DNA of 49,609 nt from positions 2,423 through 52,031 of the forward strand of contig NZ_AYVL01000028.1 of assembly GCF_000502835.1 (NCBI RefSeq), given 5' to 3'. Source of the stretch: Mesorhizobium sp. LSJC280B00 (GTDB lineage: Bacteria; Pseudomonadota; Alphaproteobacteria; Rhizobiales; Rhizobiaceae). Under the pieces are notes generated by a model. That model saw nothing but the letters and a program-made list of their open reading frames with translations, had not been told where the DNA came from and made no database searches. The translations under genes were made by a program, and so were the position numbers. This document shows positions 24,262 to 33,333 of this stretch, piece by piece. The first letter of the stretch is position 1, and each line of letters begins with the position of its first letter.

Positions 24262-25443
24262 CTATCTTCGCAGTACCGCGCTCAGCACATCCCTGACGCC
24301 GATGGCGCCGACGAAGCGCGACTGGTCGTCGAACAGCGCCACCGGTGCGGTCTGCGAGCGATGCATAGCCAGCATCACGGTCTTCAGCGAGGTGCCGGGA
24401 TTGGCCCAGAATACCTGAGCCGTCTCCTCCGGCTGGGCTTCGACATCGGCGCAGGACACCCAGACCGCCGGCTTGCCGTCGCGCTCGGCCGCCGCCACCA
24501 GCCCATGCTCGTCGATCTTGAAACGCGTCGTCCTGCGCCGGTCGAGCCACACCCAGCCGTTCTCGCCGTGTTCGAGGTCGCGGCGGTCGCGCATGACGTT
24601 CCACGCGGTCAGCACCGAGAGCGGGTTCACATTGGCGATGAAGTCGCGGACATAGTCGTTGGCGGGCCGCAGCACGATGTCTTCCGGCGCGCCGGTTTGC
24701 ACGATGCGCCCGCCTTCCATGATGGTGATATGGGTGCCGATCTTCAGCGCCTCCTCGAGGTCGTGGCTGACGAAAATGATGGTCTTCTTCAGCTCGGCCT
24801 GGAGCTGCAGCAACTCGTCCTGCAGCTTGGTCCGGATCAGCGGATCGAGCGCCGAGAACGGCTCGTCCATGAGCAGGATCGGCGCCTCGGTGGCAAAGGC
24901 GCGCGCCAGGCCGACGCGCTGCTGCATGCCGCCGGAAAGCTCATGCGCGTATTTCTTCGACCACTGGTCGAGATGAACCAGCTTCAGTTGCCTGTTCACC
25001 CGCTCCTTGCGCTCGGCTTCGGGTACGCCGGCGAGCTCGAGGCCAAGGCCGACATTCTCCTCCACCGTGCGCCACGGCAGCAGGCCGAACTGCTGGAACA
25101 CCATCGCCACCTGCTTCTGCCGCAGCCGCCGAAGCGTCGCCTCGTCGCAGGTGACGACGTCGACCGTACCGTCGCCGTCCTTGACCAGCACCTGGCCGCG
25201 CGAGACGACGTTCAGCCGGTTGACGGCTCTGAGCAGCGTCGATTTGCCGGAGCCGGAAAGCCCCATCAGCACCGAGATCTCGCCCTCGTTCACGGTGAGG
25301 CTGGCGCCGGCGCAGCCCAGCACGTTGCCGGTCTGTTCGAGGATCTCGGCGCGGGTGGCGCCGCTGTCGATCAGCGCCAGCGAGCCGGCCTGGTCGGCGC
25401 CGAAGACGATGTCGACATTCCTGAAATCGACGGCGACGGTCAT
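24262..25443 (-). CDS. choV: Choline/betaine ABC transporter ATP-binding protein
   Basis: This is a 393-residue ATPase of the ProV/OpuA family. Motifs are Walker A GLSGSGKSTLLRAVN, Q-loop MVFQQFGLLPWRTVEENV, signature ELSGGMQQRVGLARA, Walker B ILLMDEPFSALDPLIR and the switch FVSHDLEEAL. After residue about 265 a C-terminal region resembles a CBS-like regulatory domain (ALFDDQSRFVGAIGVRDVL). In ProV-type proteins such domains sense ionic strength or nucleotides. Its ATG overlaps the choW stop by four bases. Choline rather than glycine betaine specificity is inferred from the binding protein encoded upstream. Confidence 0.9.
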   Translation of the reverse strand: MTVAVDFRNVDIVFGADQAGSLALIDSGATRAEILEQTGNVLGCAGASLTVNEGEISVLMGLSGSGKSTLLRAVNRLNVVSRGQVLVKDGDGTVDVVTCDEATLRRLRQKQVAMVFQQFGLLPWRTVEENVGLGLELAGVPEAERKERVNRQLKLVHLDQWSKKYAHELSGGMQQRVGLARAFATEAPILLMDEPFSALDPLIRTKLQDELLQLQAELKKTIIFVSHDLEEALKIGTHITIMEGGRIVQTGAPEDIVLRPANDYVRDFIANVNPLSVLTAWNVMRDRRDLEHGENGWVWLDRRRTTRFKIDEHGLVAAAERDGKPAVWVSCADVEAQPEETAQVFWANPGTSLKTVMLAMHRSQTAPVALFDDQSRFVGAIGVRDVLSAVLRR

Positions 25444-26294
25444 TTCTTGCCTCCCACGCCGATGCGCGTCATCCGGTCGAGCACGATGGCGAGCACGACG
25501 ATCGCCAGCCCTGCCTCAAGCCCGAGGTCGATTTTCCTGGAACCCAACGCGCGGTTGATCTCGGTGCCGAGGCCGCCGGCGCCGATGAGAGCGGCGAACA
25601 CCACCATCGACAGCGACAGCATGATCGACTGGGTCAAGCCGGCCATGATGGTGGGCAGCGCCGAAGGCAATTCGACCTTCCACAGCAGCTGGCGCCTGGT
25701 GGCACCGAAGGCCTCGCCGGCCTCGATGATCGATTTCGGCACCGAGGTGACGCCGAGATGGGTGAGACGGACCGAGGTCGGGATGACGAAGATGATGGTG
25801 ACGATCAGGCCGGGCGCGTTGCCGAGCCCGAACAATGTCAGCACCGGGATCAGGTAGACGAAGGTCGGTAGCGTCTGCATCAGGTCGAGCACCGGCAGCA
25901 TGATGCGGTAGACCTTCGGCTTGTGCGCGGCCCAGATGCCGAGCGGCACGCCGATGGCCATCGAGGTGGCGGCGGCGGCAACCACCAGCACCAGCGTCTC
26001 CACCGTCTGCTTCCACAGGTTCTGGTTGAGGATGAACAGCAGTCCGAGGAAGACGGCCAATGCCAGCCCCTTCGAACGCTGCAGGGCATAGGCGAGCAAT
26101 GCGATCAGCGCGATGAGCAGGACGGGCGGCAACAGAAGAAGTCCGTCGACCATCCCGTCGAGCAGGAAATTTAGACCATTGGAAAAGGCCCTCAAGACGG
26201 TGTTGAAATTGTCGGTGAGGAAGGTGAAAAACGCCTTCCCCCATGCCCCGATGGGAATCTTGTAACTGACCAGGAATTTGGAGATCGGATCCAT
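25440..26294 (-). CDS. choW: Choline/betaine ABC transporter permease
   Basis: This is a 284-residue permease of the ProW/OpuAB type with about six membrane helices. The N-terminal part (residues 60-110) holds LLLPPVLLIALIALLAYALQ and LALAVFLGLLFILNQNLW. The EAA-type coupling loop is visible as GEAFGATRRQLLWKVELPSA followed by LPTIMAGL. It pairs with the ATPase encoded immediately downstream. The gap to the binding-protein gene upstream contains a terminator-like hairpin, so its expression is probably lower than that of choX. Confidence 0.92.
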   Translation of the reverse strand: MDPISKFLVSYKIPIGAWGKAFFTFLTDNFNTVLRAFSNGLNFLLDGMVDGLLLLPPVLLIALIALLAYALQRSKGLALAVFLGLLFILNQNLWKQTVETLVLVVAAAATSMAIGVPLGIWAAHKPKVYRIMLPVLDLMQTLPTFVYLIPVLTLFGLGNAPGLIVTIIFVIPTSVRLTHLGVTSVPKSIIEAGEAFGATRRQLLWKVELPSALPTIMAGLTQSIMLSLSMVVFAALIGAGGLGTEINRALGSRKIDLGLEAGLAIVVLAIVLDRMTRIGVGGKK

Positions 26295-26353
26295 CTAGCC
26301 CCTCTTCTGCCGGCGCCGTCCTTCGCCGGACGGTCATCTTGTCACAGGATATG

Positions 26354-26385
26354 AAAAAGGGCAGCCATTTCTACCGTGGCTGCCC
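26354..26385 (-). terminator. Intercistronic hairpin between choX and choW
   Basis: GGGCAGCCA (26359-26367) and TGGCTGCCC (26377-26385) form a perfect 9-bp stem with a 9-base loop. On the minus strand it is followed by five T residues (26354-26358), so it has the full form of an intrinsic terminator. It lies between the binding-protein gene and the permease gene of one operon, where it could cause partial termination and stabilise the choX transcript. Confidence 0.85.
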
Positions 26386-26412
26386 CTTGTCTCGTCATGC
26401 CAGATGGTCGGG

Positions 26413-27348
26413 TCAGCTTCCGAGCGCCGTTTTCACCGCAGCCGCCGCATCGCCGCCGTCGAAGGTGGTGACGCCGGCGATCCAGGGAGCGACCGCGTCC
26501 GGGTGCTTCTTCAGCCAGTCGGTCGCGACCGTATTGGCGTCGCCGCCCTTCAGGATCGCGTCCATCATCTCGCCTTCCATGTCCAGGTTGAACTTCAGAT
26601 TGGCGATGAACTTGCCGGCGTTCGGGCATTCGCTCATGTAGCCCTTGCGTACATTGGTATGCACGGTGGCAGCACCAAAGCCGCTATCTCCCATCCCCTC
26701 GAGATAGGTGATCTTCATGGCGCCCATCACCGGATGCGGCGTCCAGCCGAGGAAGGCGATCCATTCATTGTTCTTCATCGACTGGTCGGCCTGGGTGAGC
26801 ATGCCGGCCTCGGAAGATTCGACCAGTTCGAAGCCTTCGAGATTGGTCTTCGGATCCTTGATCATGTCGAGGATGATGCGGTTGCCGTCATTGCCGGCCT
26901 CGATGCCGTAGATCTTGCCGTCGAACTTGTCCTTGAACTTGCCGAGATCGGTCAGCGTCTTGACACCGGCATCGGCGACATAGGTCGGAACGACGATGCC
27001 GTAGCCGGCACCGCTGAGATTTTCGCTGACGGTCTCGACCGAGCCTTCGGCGGCATAGTCCTTGATGTCGTTGGTCATCGACGGCATCCAGTTTCCGAGG
27101 AACACGTCGAGATCTTTGTTCTTCAGGGACGCATAGGTCACCGGCACCGAAAGCTGGATCACCTGCGGCTCGTAGCCGAGCGCCGTGAGCAGCACCGAGG
27201 CGACGCCGGTGGTCGCCTGGATGTCGGTCCAGCCGACATCGGACAGACGCACCGTCTTGCAGCTTTCCGGATCGCCGGCGAAGGCCCCAGTCGTGGATAG
27301 AAAAGCCGCCAGGCCGAGGCCGGCGACGAATGAACTCATACGCGACAT
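26413..27348 (-). CDS. choX: Choline-binding periplasmic protein
   Basis: This is a 311-residue solute-binding protein with a signal peptide (MSRMSSFVAGLGLAAFLSTT, cleaved near AFA). The mature part contains the ligand-cage features of the OpuAC/ChoX family: SDVGWTDIQATTG, VFLGNWMPSMTND, IEAGNDGNR and FLGWTPHPVM, with several Trp residues that would surround the quaternary ammonium group. The cysteines in ESCKTVRL and SECPNAG probably form a disulfide. It resembles Sinorhizobium ChoX more than glycine betaine-specific ProX, so choline is the likely ligand. It is the first gene of choXWV. Confidence 0.9.
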   Translation of the reverse strand: MSRMSSFVAGLGLAAFLSTTGAFAGDPESCKTVRLSDVGWTDIQATTGVASVLLTALGYEPQVIQLSVPVTYASLKNKDLDVFLGNWMPSMTNDIKDYAAEGSVETVSENLSGAGYGIVVPTYVADAGVKTLTDLGKFKDKFDGKIYGIEAGNDGNRIILDMIKDPKTNLEGFELVESSEAGMLTQADQSMKNNEWIAFLGWTPHPVMGAMKITYLEGMGDSGFGAATVHTNVRKGYMSECPNAGKFIANLKFNLDMEGEMMDAILKGGDANTVATDWLKKHPDAVAPWIAGVTTFDGGDAAAAVKTALGS

Positions 27349-27586
27349 GAAAATTCTCCCATTTTCAGTTCTCGGTGAAGCGAAGCGACGGTTTTATCTC
27401 CGCCTTTGTTCTGTCAGCCAAACATCATTCTGCTGCGGTTTCAAGCACTAAGGCAATCACGAACAACGGCGCAGGCTGGCCGATCAGCGACACGCCCGCC
27501 GCTTTCCGGATGGAAGTCGCCTTTTCCCGGTGGAATGTAGGCGCTCCCCCTCCCCGCTTTGTTGCAACTCGGCTTAAAAGGACGGC

Positions 27587-28198
27587 ATGGCCAAGCTGTA
27601 CTTCCATTATGCGACGATGAATGCCGGCAAGACGACGATGCTGTTGCAGGCCTCGTATAATTACCGCGAGCGCGGCATGACGACGATGCTGTTCATCGCC
27701 GGCCACTACCGCAAGGGCGATACCGGGCTGATCTCGTCGCGCATCGGCCTGGAGACGGAAGCCGAGATGTTCCGCGACGGCGACGATCTGTTTGCCCGGG
27801 TCGCCGAGCATCACGACCACGCCACGGTCCATTGCGTCTTCGTCGATGAGGCGCAGTTCCTCGAAGAGGAGCAGGTCTGGCAACTCGCCCGCATCGCCGA
27901 CCGGCTGAACATCCCGGTCATGTGCTACGGCCTGCGCACCGATTTCCAAGGCAAGCTGTTTTCCGGATCGCGCACCCTGCTGGCAATCGCCGACGACCTG
28001 CGCGAGGTGCGCACCATCTGCCGTTGCGGCCGCAAGGCGACGATGGTGGTGCGCCTCGGCGCCGACGGCAAGGTGGCGAAACAGGGCGAACAGGTGGCGA
28101 TCGGCAAGGATGTCTATGTCTCGCTCTGCCGCCGCCATTGGGAAGAAGAAATGGGCCGCGCCGTGCCCGACGATTTCATCGGCTTCACCAAAACCTGA
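27587..28198 (+). CDS. tdk: Thymidine kinase
   Basis: This is a type II thymidine kinase of 203 residues. The P-loop is ATMNAGKTTMLLQASYN, the catalytic region is VDEAQFLEEEQVW, and GLRTDFQGKLFSGSRTLL lies next to the lasso. Zinc-binding cysteines occur in ICRCGRKA and later in SLCRRHW, one of them with a His neighbour. It phosphorylates thymidine for salvage into dTTP. The ATG follows AAAAGGAC. The 238 bases upstream, back to choX, should contain both divergent promoters. Confidence 0.95.
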   Translation: MAKLYFHYATMNAGKTTMLLQASYNYRERGMTTMLFIAGHYRKGDTGLISSRIGLETEAEMFRDGDDLFARVAEHHDHATVHCVFVDEAQFLEEEQVWQLARIADRLNIPVMCYGLRTDFQGKLFSGSRTLLAIADDLREVRTICRCGRKATMVVRLGADGKVAKQGEQVAIGKDVYVSLCRRHWEEEMGRAVPDDFIGFTKT

Positions 28199-28325
28199 CC
28201 AGCGCTATTGCTTTCATCCGACCTCCCGGCCGACATTCGTTCACCAATCGCGCCATCGTGCGGCGCTTGTTTAAGGCCTGCTTGCTATTTCAGAACCTCT
28301 CAGCCAGAGCCGTCGGGGAGTTCCC

Positions 28326-28715
28326 ATGCTTCGAGCCATTTCGTCTGCCGCTGCTTTCCTCATCGCCGGCGCTCTTGCCGCGCATGCCGACGGCGATGCC
28401 GCTCTCGGCAAGAAAGTCTTCAACAGATGCATGGCCTGTCATGAGGCCACGAGCGACCACGACAAGGTCGGCCCGCATCTGCTGGGTGTCGTCGGCCGCA
28501 CCGCCGGCACCGCGGACAGTTATCTCAGCCGCTACTCGCAGGGGATGAAGGACGCCGGCGCCGCCGGCCTGGTCTGGGACGAAGCAAACCTCGCCGAATA
28601 CCTGCGGGCGCCGCGGCAGAAGGTCCCCGGCAACAAAATGGCCTTCTCCGGCCTGACCAGCGACGACGACATCGCCAATGTCATCGCCTACCTCAAGGCC
28701 GATCCCAAGCCCTGA
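28326..28715 (+). CDS. Class I c-type cytochrome (cytochrome c2-like)
   Basis: This is a 129-residue exported mono-heme cytochrome. The signal peptide MLRAISSAAAFLIAGALAAH precedes a CMACH heme site near the N-terminus (FNRCMACHEATS). The axial Met is in VPGNKMAFSGL, and GPHLLGVVGRTAG is the usual loop. It resembles soluble or weakly anchored cytochrome c2/c552 that carries electrons from the bc1 complex to oxidases. The ATG follows GGGGAG. It stands between tdk and the five-gene cluster and is probably transcribed on its own. Confidence 0.93.
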   Translation: MLRAISSAAAFLIAGALAAHADGDAALGKKVFNRCMACHEATSDHDKVGPHLLGVVGRTAGTADSYLSRYSQGMKDAGAAGLVWDEANLAEYLRAPRQKVPGNKMAFSGLTSDDDIANVIAYLKADPKP

Positions 28716-28930
28716 GCGTCGCTCCCGACCTAAAGTCCAGCCGCGGTTGAAGCGGTGTCTGACCGGACGGCAGTTACACCGTAATCATTGCCTGACTATC
28801 CTGCGGTCGGCCTCCTGAAATTCTTTTGTTTTCCTGTAATCCCATGTCTTCCGTCTTTCATTCGCCAAACCCGGCACATATATTCGCGGCGGTTTGCGAA
28901 ACGAAACCGATGCCGAAGCGGGAGGCCCCA

Positions 28931-30019
28931 ATGGCGACATTGCAGAATTTCGATGCCGAGATTGCCAAGACCAAGCAGGTCGTAGAGGACATGCGCACCA
29001 AGATCGAGCAGTCCGGTACTGTGCTCGACACGCTCGCCACCGCCGACAAGAAGATCGGCGACGCCAATTTCGACATCGAGAATGCCCGCATTGAGGATGT
29101 GCTGAAGCAGCAGAAGGTGATGGAAGGCAATATCGCCGACCTGATTATCGGCCTCGAGGACGCCACCAACGTCTTCGGCGCCGAATTCGAGAGCATGAAG
29201 AACTACACCGGCTGGGAAAATTTCGTCGGTGTCTTCTCCAGCCAGCGCAAGCAGCGCCTGCGCACCGACCGCGTCCGCAACATGTCGCTGGCCGGCAATC
29301 TGCAGGAGCTGCTGGCGAAATCCGACACCATCGTCGGCATCCTCAAGGCGCAGAAGCAGGTTCTCGACACGCGCTACAAGACCTCCGAGGCCAGCCTGTC
29401 GCAGGTGATCGAGCGCCGCAAGACCACCATGTCCAATCTCGAGACCGTGCAGAAGCGCATCGAGGAGCTCAACCCGATGCTGCTCGACATCGAGAACAAG
29501 ATCGCCGCCTCGACCAGCCAGAAGGTGCGCACGCAGCTGGAAGGCGAACGCTCGAAACTGGCCACGGAATACAACGAGAAGCAGGCCAAGGAGCAGGAAT
29601 TGCTGGCCGAAAGCCAGACGCTGGAGCGCTACACCTCGATGTTCCAGACCTTCGTCGATTCGCTCAACAACCAGATCGCGGCGCAATCGACGCTGATCAA
29701 CAAGCTGACCATCGATACCGAGCAGCGCATCGTTCTGTACAAGGCGCTGGAAGATTCGCTGAAGACCGCCGCCCAACAGGATGTCGCCCACAAGATCAAC
29801 ACGCTGGGCAGCCAGGTCGACAACACCGCCGAAGAGACCATGGCCGGCATTGGTGCCGCCTCGCAAAAGCACATCGGCGATCTGCTTGAAATGCACGAGA
29901 AGAACATGGTCGCCACCGCCGACATCCAGCGCCGCAAGAAGCTCGCCGACGATGCCTTCGCCCGCCGCTTCGACGATGTGATGAAGAAGCACAATTCGGC
30001 AAATTACGTGCAATCGTAA
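28931..30019 (+). CDS. Coiled-coil TelA-like protein, first gene of undescribed cluster
   Basis: This is a 362-residue soluble protein, almost entirely helical, without signal peptide or membrane span. The pattern of long heptad-rich stretches (about residues 120-250, for example QVIERRKTTMSNLETVQKRI and KEQELLAESQTLERYTSMFQ) suggests an extended coiled coil. It loosely resembles the toxic-anion-resistance (TelA/KlaA) family and may be labelled cell surface protein in databases; I am not certain of the family. The ATG at 28931 follows GGGAGGCCCC. It is 35 bases before the next gene, and the order with an AAA ATPase and DUF2333 suggests one functional unit. Confidence 0.82.
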   Translation: MATLQNFDAEIAKTKQVVEDMRTKIEQSGTVLDTLATADKKIGDANFDIENARIEDVLKQQKVMEGNIADLIIGLEDATNVFGAEFESMKNYTGWENFVGVFSSQRKQRLRTDRVRNMSLAGNLQELLAKSDTIVGILKAQKQVLDTRYKTSEASLSQVIERRKTTMSNLETVQKRIEELNPMLLDIENKIAASTSQKVRTQLEGERSKLATEYNEKQAKEQELLAESQTLERYTSMFQTFVDSLNNQIAAQSTLINKLTIDTEQRIVLYKALEDSLKTAAQQDVAHKINTLGSQVDNTAEETMAGIGAASQKHIGDLLEMHEKNMVATADIQRRKKLADDAFARRFDDVMKKHNSANYVQS

Positions 30020-30054
30020 TTGCTGCACGTGCACTGCTCCCAAGGGCTGGCAGC

Positions 30055-31200
30055 ATGACCCCCGAAAACGAAGCTGCGGCGCGCTATTTCTCGGCGATCA
30101 CGGCGGCACTTGGCGGCCTCGAAGTGTTCATGCGCGACGATCGCTCGCCGCTCTATCGGCACGGCATCGTCGCCAAGGTCGTCGCCGAATATATTGCGCG
30201 GCTCGACAAGTCGTTCTCGTGCTGGCGCAACCGGCTGGGCTTCACCGAGACGTTCCGCATCTCGCGCGCCGAAAGCGGTTTTCCGGTCTTCCAGAACCTG
30301 CTCGAGTTGGAGAACGACCGGCTCCAGGCCGATGCGCGCCTCGCCAACCTTCCGCTGGCCGATGAGCTGCGCGAGGAAATGGCGGACTTCATCCTGCGCC
30401 ACAAGGAATTTCCCGAAGCGCTGCAGAAGTCGATGGCCGAGCGGCTTTACCTCGAGGACGTCAAGAGCGAGACCACCTTCGGCCCGTTCACGCTGGCCCA
30501 GACGGTCAAGGTGTCGGTCAATCCGAAGACGTTGCGCCCCTATTATCTGGTCCACTGGGCCTGCTTCGACGGCAGCGCCAACCTGCCGCTTGTGTATATG
30601 GTGACGGTCGAGGATTCCTCGGACGACATGATCCGGCAGCTTGTCGACTCCAGTGGCAAACTTAATGAGAGGGTCGACATTCCGCTGCCGGTCGACGGCT
30701 TGCTCAATCCCGAGCTTGCCCACCGTTTCGACGATTTCACCGAGAAGAATTCCGCCTACGCGCTGTCGCCGGCGACCATCGCGGTCAACCTCGACAAGGA
30801 TTTCGAGCCGCTGCATCCCAAGCAACTGCGTCGCGTCGTGCTCGGCCCGTTCTATTCTGCAGGGATTACCGACAACAATTCGACGGTGAGCGAAGTGCTG
30901 GCCAAGGTGCGCAAGCCGGAAAACGCCTGGCTGCTGACCTGGACCATCCAGGAGGTCTTTTCCAAGGCCGAAAAGCCAGGCCGCAAGGGGCTGTTTTCGA
31001 GCGAAAAGACGACGCAGGAATTCTTCATCAATACCGACGATCTCGAGGCCGCGCGGCAAGGCGTGTCGAGCTATGAGAACCATGCGTTGATTCCGCACGA
31101 GGCCTATCAGGCGCTCTATGCCGCCGGCGAGGCGCAGAAGATCTTTTCGGGCTACAAGGTCCACATCCTGTCCAAAGGGCAGGTCATCAGCGACGTCTGA
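30055..31200 (+). CDS. Unrecognised protein, second gene of cluster
   Basis: This is a 381-residue protein I do not recognise. It has no signal peptide or transmembrane segment. The N-terminal third is helical (YFSAITAALGGLEVFMRDD, then a conserved-looking SCWRNRLGFTETFRISRAES). The middle looks like a beta-rich domain (FGPFTLAQTVKVSVNPKTLR, then YYLVHWACFDGSANLPLVYM). The C-terminus (KIFSGYKVHILSKGQVISDV) again looks beta. The codon use matches its neighbours. It lies 24 bases before the AAA ATPase gene. A role as adaptor or regulator of the ATPase is inference only. Confidence 0.8.
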   Translation: MTPENEAAARYFSAITAALGGLEVFMRDDRSPLYRHGIVAKVVAEYIARLDKSFSCWRNRLGFTETFRISRAESGFPVFQNLLELENDRLQADARLANLPLADELREEMADFILRHKEFPEALQKSMAERLYLEDVKSETTFGPFTLAQTVKVSVNPKTLRPYYLVHWACFDGSANLPLVYMVTVEDSSDDMIRQLVDSSGKLNERVDIPLPVDGLLNPELAHRFDDFTEKNSAYALSPATIAVNLDKDFEPLHPKQLRRVVLGPFYSAGITDNNSTVSEVLAKVRKPENAWLLTWTIQEVFSKAEKPGRKGLFSSEKTTQEFFINTDDLEAARQGVSSYENHALIPHEAYQALYAAGEAQKIFSGYKVHILSKGQVISDV

Positions 31201-31224
31201 CCATCAAATCGCGGAGCATCCTCC

Positions 31225-33135
31225 ATGGACACCGGCCTGACCACCATCCCGGAAGCGGCAATTGAAAAGCACCGTGCCACTGCGCAAAGTTTCATCACTC
31301 GCATCGTCGTGCTGGAGGACCCATCGCGCGAGTCCGGCACCGCGCTTGCCGGCACCAACCGCCGCTTCGTCTCTACCGTCTCGGTCGGCTCGGTGCGCCG
31401 CACGCGCGAGGTCGAGCTCTCCAAAACCGTCGCCGCCGTCCATTCCGACGACCAGTTGCTGACTATCCCGCAGCACACGCTGTTGTTTCGCGCCCGGCGC
31501 GGCACAGCGATAGCGCTGGCCATATCGGATGTCTTCGCCGAGGGCTCGGACCTCGAAAGTCTGCAGGCGAAAAACGCCCGCGCGCCGCTCGAAGGCGATG
31601 AAGCTGCCACCTTCAAGAAGCTGCTGTCGGCCTCTGCCTACATCTCCGCCTTCAGCCTTGCCTCCTATTTGTTCCAGCTGATCGACAGCGACGGCGAGGC
31701 GCCGAACGACACGCCCGAGCCGGACTTTCTGTTCGACACGCCACAGGATGCGGTGAAGTCGATCGTGGCCGGGCTCGACAGGGCGATAGCGGGTTCGAAG
31801 GACGATGCCGACCTGATGACCCGCGCCCGCGCCTTTGCCCGCGTCGCCATCGACGGGCTGTTGGCGCGAAAGGGCCGCTTCGACGGCATCGGTCCGTTCG
31901 AGAACGCGCATATCCGCATCGACGTCGACGATTTTACCCTTGACGGCTTCGACGTCGCGCCGGGTAAGCGGGCAAAGCCGCTGGTGATGACCTTCAAAAA
32001 ACCGGAAGAGGTCGTCGGCAACCACATCGCCAAATACCAGTCGGTCAAGCTTGCCAAGATGCTGATGGCCTATGACTTCGAGCGCGAGCTGAACCCGTTC
32101 GTCGAGCTCGGCGGCTTCCTGTTCACTTTTATCGGCGATGGCGCGCCCGGCACCGGCAAGACAACCTTGATCCAGATGATCGCCGGTCTTCTCAATGGTT
32201 ATTGCCAGGTCGCCGGTTATCCCTTCGCCTACGAGAATTTCGGCGTCGACCAGATCTCCTCCTACCAGGGCAAGTCCGGCCAGAACTGCCGCCAGTTCAT
32301 CAACAATGTGCTGAACCCGCGCGTCATCGGCTTCGGCACCATCGACGATATCGACCAGGTGGCGGCACGCCGGTCCGACGACCGCGCCTCGGCCGGCCAG
32401 CAGGAAATCACCGGCGTCCTGATGGACGCCTTTGGAGGTGCGGCGACCGTGGTGCGCGGCAACTGCTCGTTCGGCATGTTCTCCAACTATCCCGAAAACG
32501 TCGACGACGCGCTACGCCAGCGCGCCGGCGCGCGCTGGCTGGTCGACGGCCCGCAGAGCCGCGACGACTACATCGACATCTTCGTTCTGCTCGCCGGCAA
32601 GAACCACAAGATCCCGCTCGGCGACCACAAGCTCTATGTGGCGCAAGAGATCCAGCGCGCGGTGATGGAAGCTTACGAGGAGCATGAGAAGCCACAGGAA
32701 GACGGGTTGATGAAGGTCTATGAGCGCTACATGAAGGAGAATGGCGCGCCAAAGACGATGGCCGACATCGGCACTTATCTGCATATGATCAAGGATGCCG
32801 AGCCGCGCTTTACCGGTCGCGCCATCAAGAACGTCACCGATGCCATCAAGATGCGCGCCATGGACATCGAATTGCCGGACGAGTGGTTCGAAAAGCCGGA
32901 AGCCTTCATGCACAAGGGTTACGACGACAAGAAAGCCATGATCGAGGAGCTGCGCGGGCCATTCTCGATGGACATGGTCATGCAGGAGATCAACCGCTAC
33001 GCGGATTCCGAGTTCCGCTATTCCGACAAGTCCGATGATGCGGCGGTGACCAAGATGATCCGCGACACCCGTCTGCGGGAGCGTGCCGTCCGCGAGATCG
33101 AGGATATGAAGAAAAAGGGGCTGTGGAATGCGTGA
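31225..33135 (+). CDS. Classical AAA-family ATPase, third gene of cluster
   Basis: This is a 636-residue protein. Residues 1-250 form an N-terminal region of unknown fold. The AAA module then shows Walker A GDGAPGTGKTTL near residue 306 and Walker B GFGTIDDIDQVAARR near 370. The second acidic position is Asp where most AAA proteins have Glu. Sensor 1 lies in FGMFSNYPENVDDAL near 418, followed by RQRAGARW as a possible arginine finger. A 180-residue helical C-terminus follows. The layout resembles FtsH/katanin-type AAA unfoldases rather than MoxR. Its partner proteins in the cluster could be substrate, adaptor and membrane anchor; none of this is established. Confidence 0.9.
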   Translation: MDTGLTTIPEAAIEKHRATAQSFITRIVVLEDPSRESGTALAGTNRRFVSTVSVGSVRRTREVELSKTVAAVHSDDQLLTIPQHTLLFRARRGTAIALAISDVFAEGSDLESLQAKNARAPLEGDEAATFKKLLSASAYISAFSLASYLFQLIDSDGEAPNDTPEPDFLFDTPQDAVKSIVAGLDRAIAGSKDDADLMTRARAFARVAIDGLLARKGRFDGIGPFENAHIRIDVDDFTLDGFDVAPGKRAKPLVMTFKKPEEVVGNHIAKYQSVKLAKMLMAYDFERELNPFVELGGFLFTFIGDGAPGTGKTTLIQMIAGLLNGYCQVAGYPFAYENFGVDQISSYQGKSGQNCRQFINNVLNPRVIGFGTIDDIDQVAARRSDDRASAGQQEITGVLMDAFGGAATVVRGNCSFGMFSNYPENVDDALRQRAGARWLVDGPQSRDDYIDIFVLLAGKNHKIPLGDHKLYVAQEIQRAVMEAYEEHEKPQEDGLMKVYERYMKENGAPKTMADIGTYLHMIKDAEPRFTGRAIKNVTDAIKMRAMDIELPDEWFEKPEAFMHKGYDDKKAMIEELRGPFSMDMVMQEINRYADSEFRYSDKSDDAAVTKMIRDTRLRERAVREIEDMKKKGLWNA

Positions 33136-33149
33136 GATGCGCCGACGCC

Positions 33150-33330
33150 CCCTTCTCCCCTTGTGGGAGAAGGGGTCGCCGAAGGCGACGGATGAGGGGT
33201 ATTCGTCAAGCTGGAACACCCCTCATCCGACCGAGCTTCGCTCGGCCACCTTCTCCCACAAGGGGAGAAGGAGCGTTCGCGCCCCTCATCCGCCCTTCGG
33301 GCACCTTCTCCCCGTGAACGGGGAGAAGGA
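33150..33330. repeat. RIME-like palindromic repeat, family A copy 2, inside the operon
   Basis: This is a composite element with two palindromic modules. The first repeats the family A element, with arms CTCCCCTTGTGGGAGAAGG and its reverse complement and the same internal block as copy 1. A second module (CTCATCCGCCCTTCGGGCA, then CTTCTCCCCGTGAACGGGGA) follows. It fills the gap between the AAA ATPase gene and the next gene. Its last bases (GGAGAAGGA, 33322-33330) serve as the ribosome binding site of that gene. Confidence 0.88.
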
Positions 33331-33333
33331 ATA

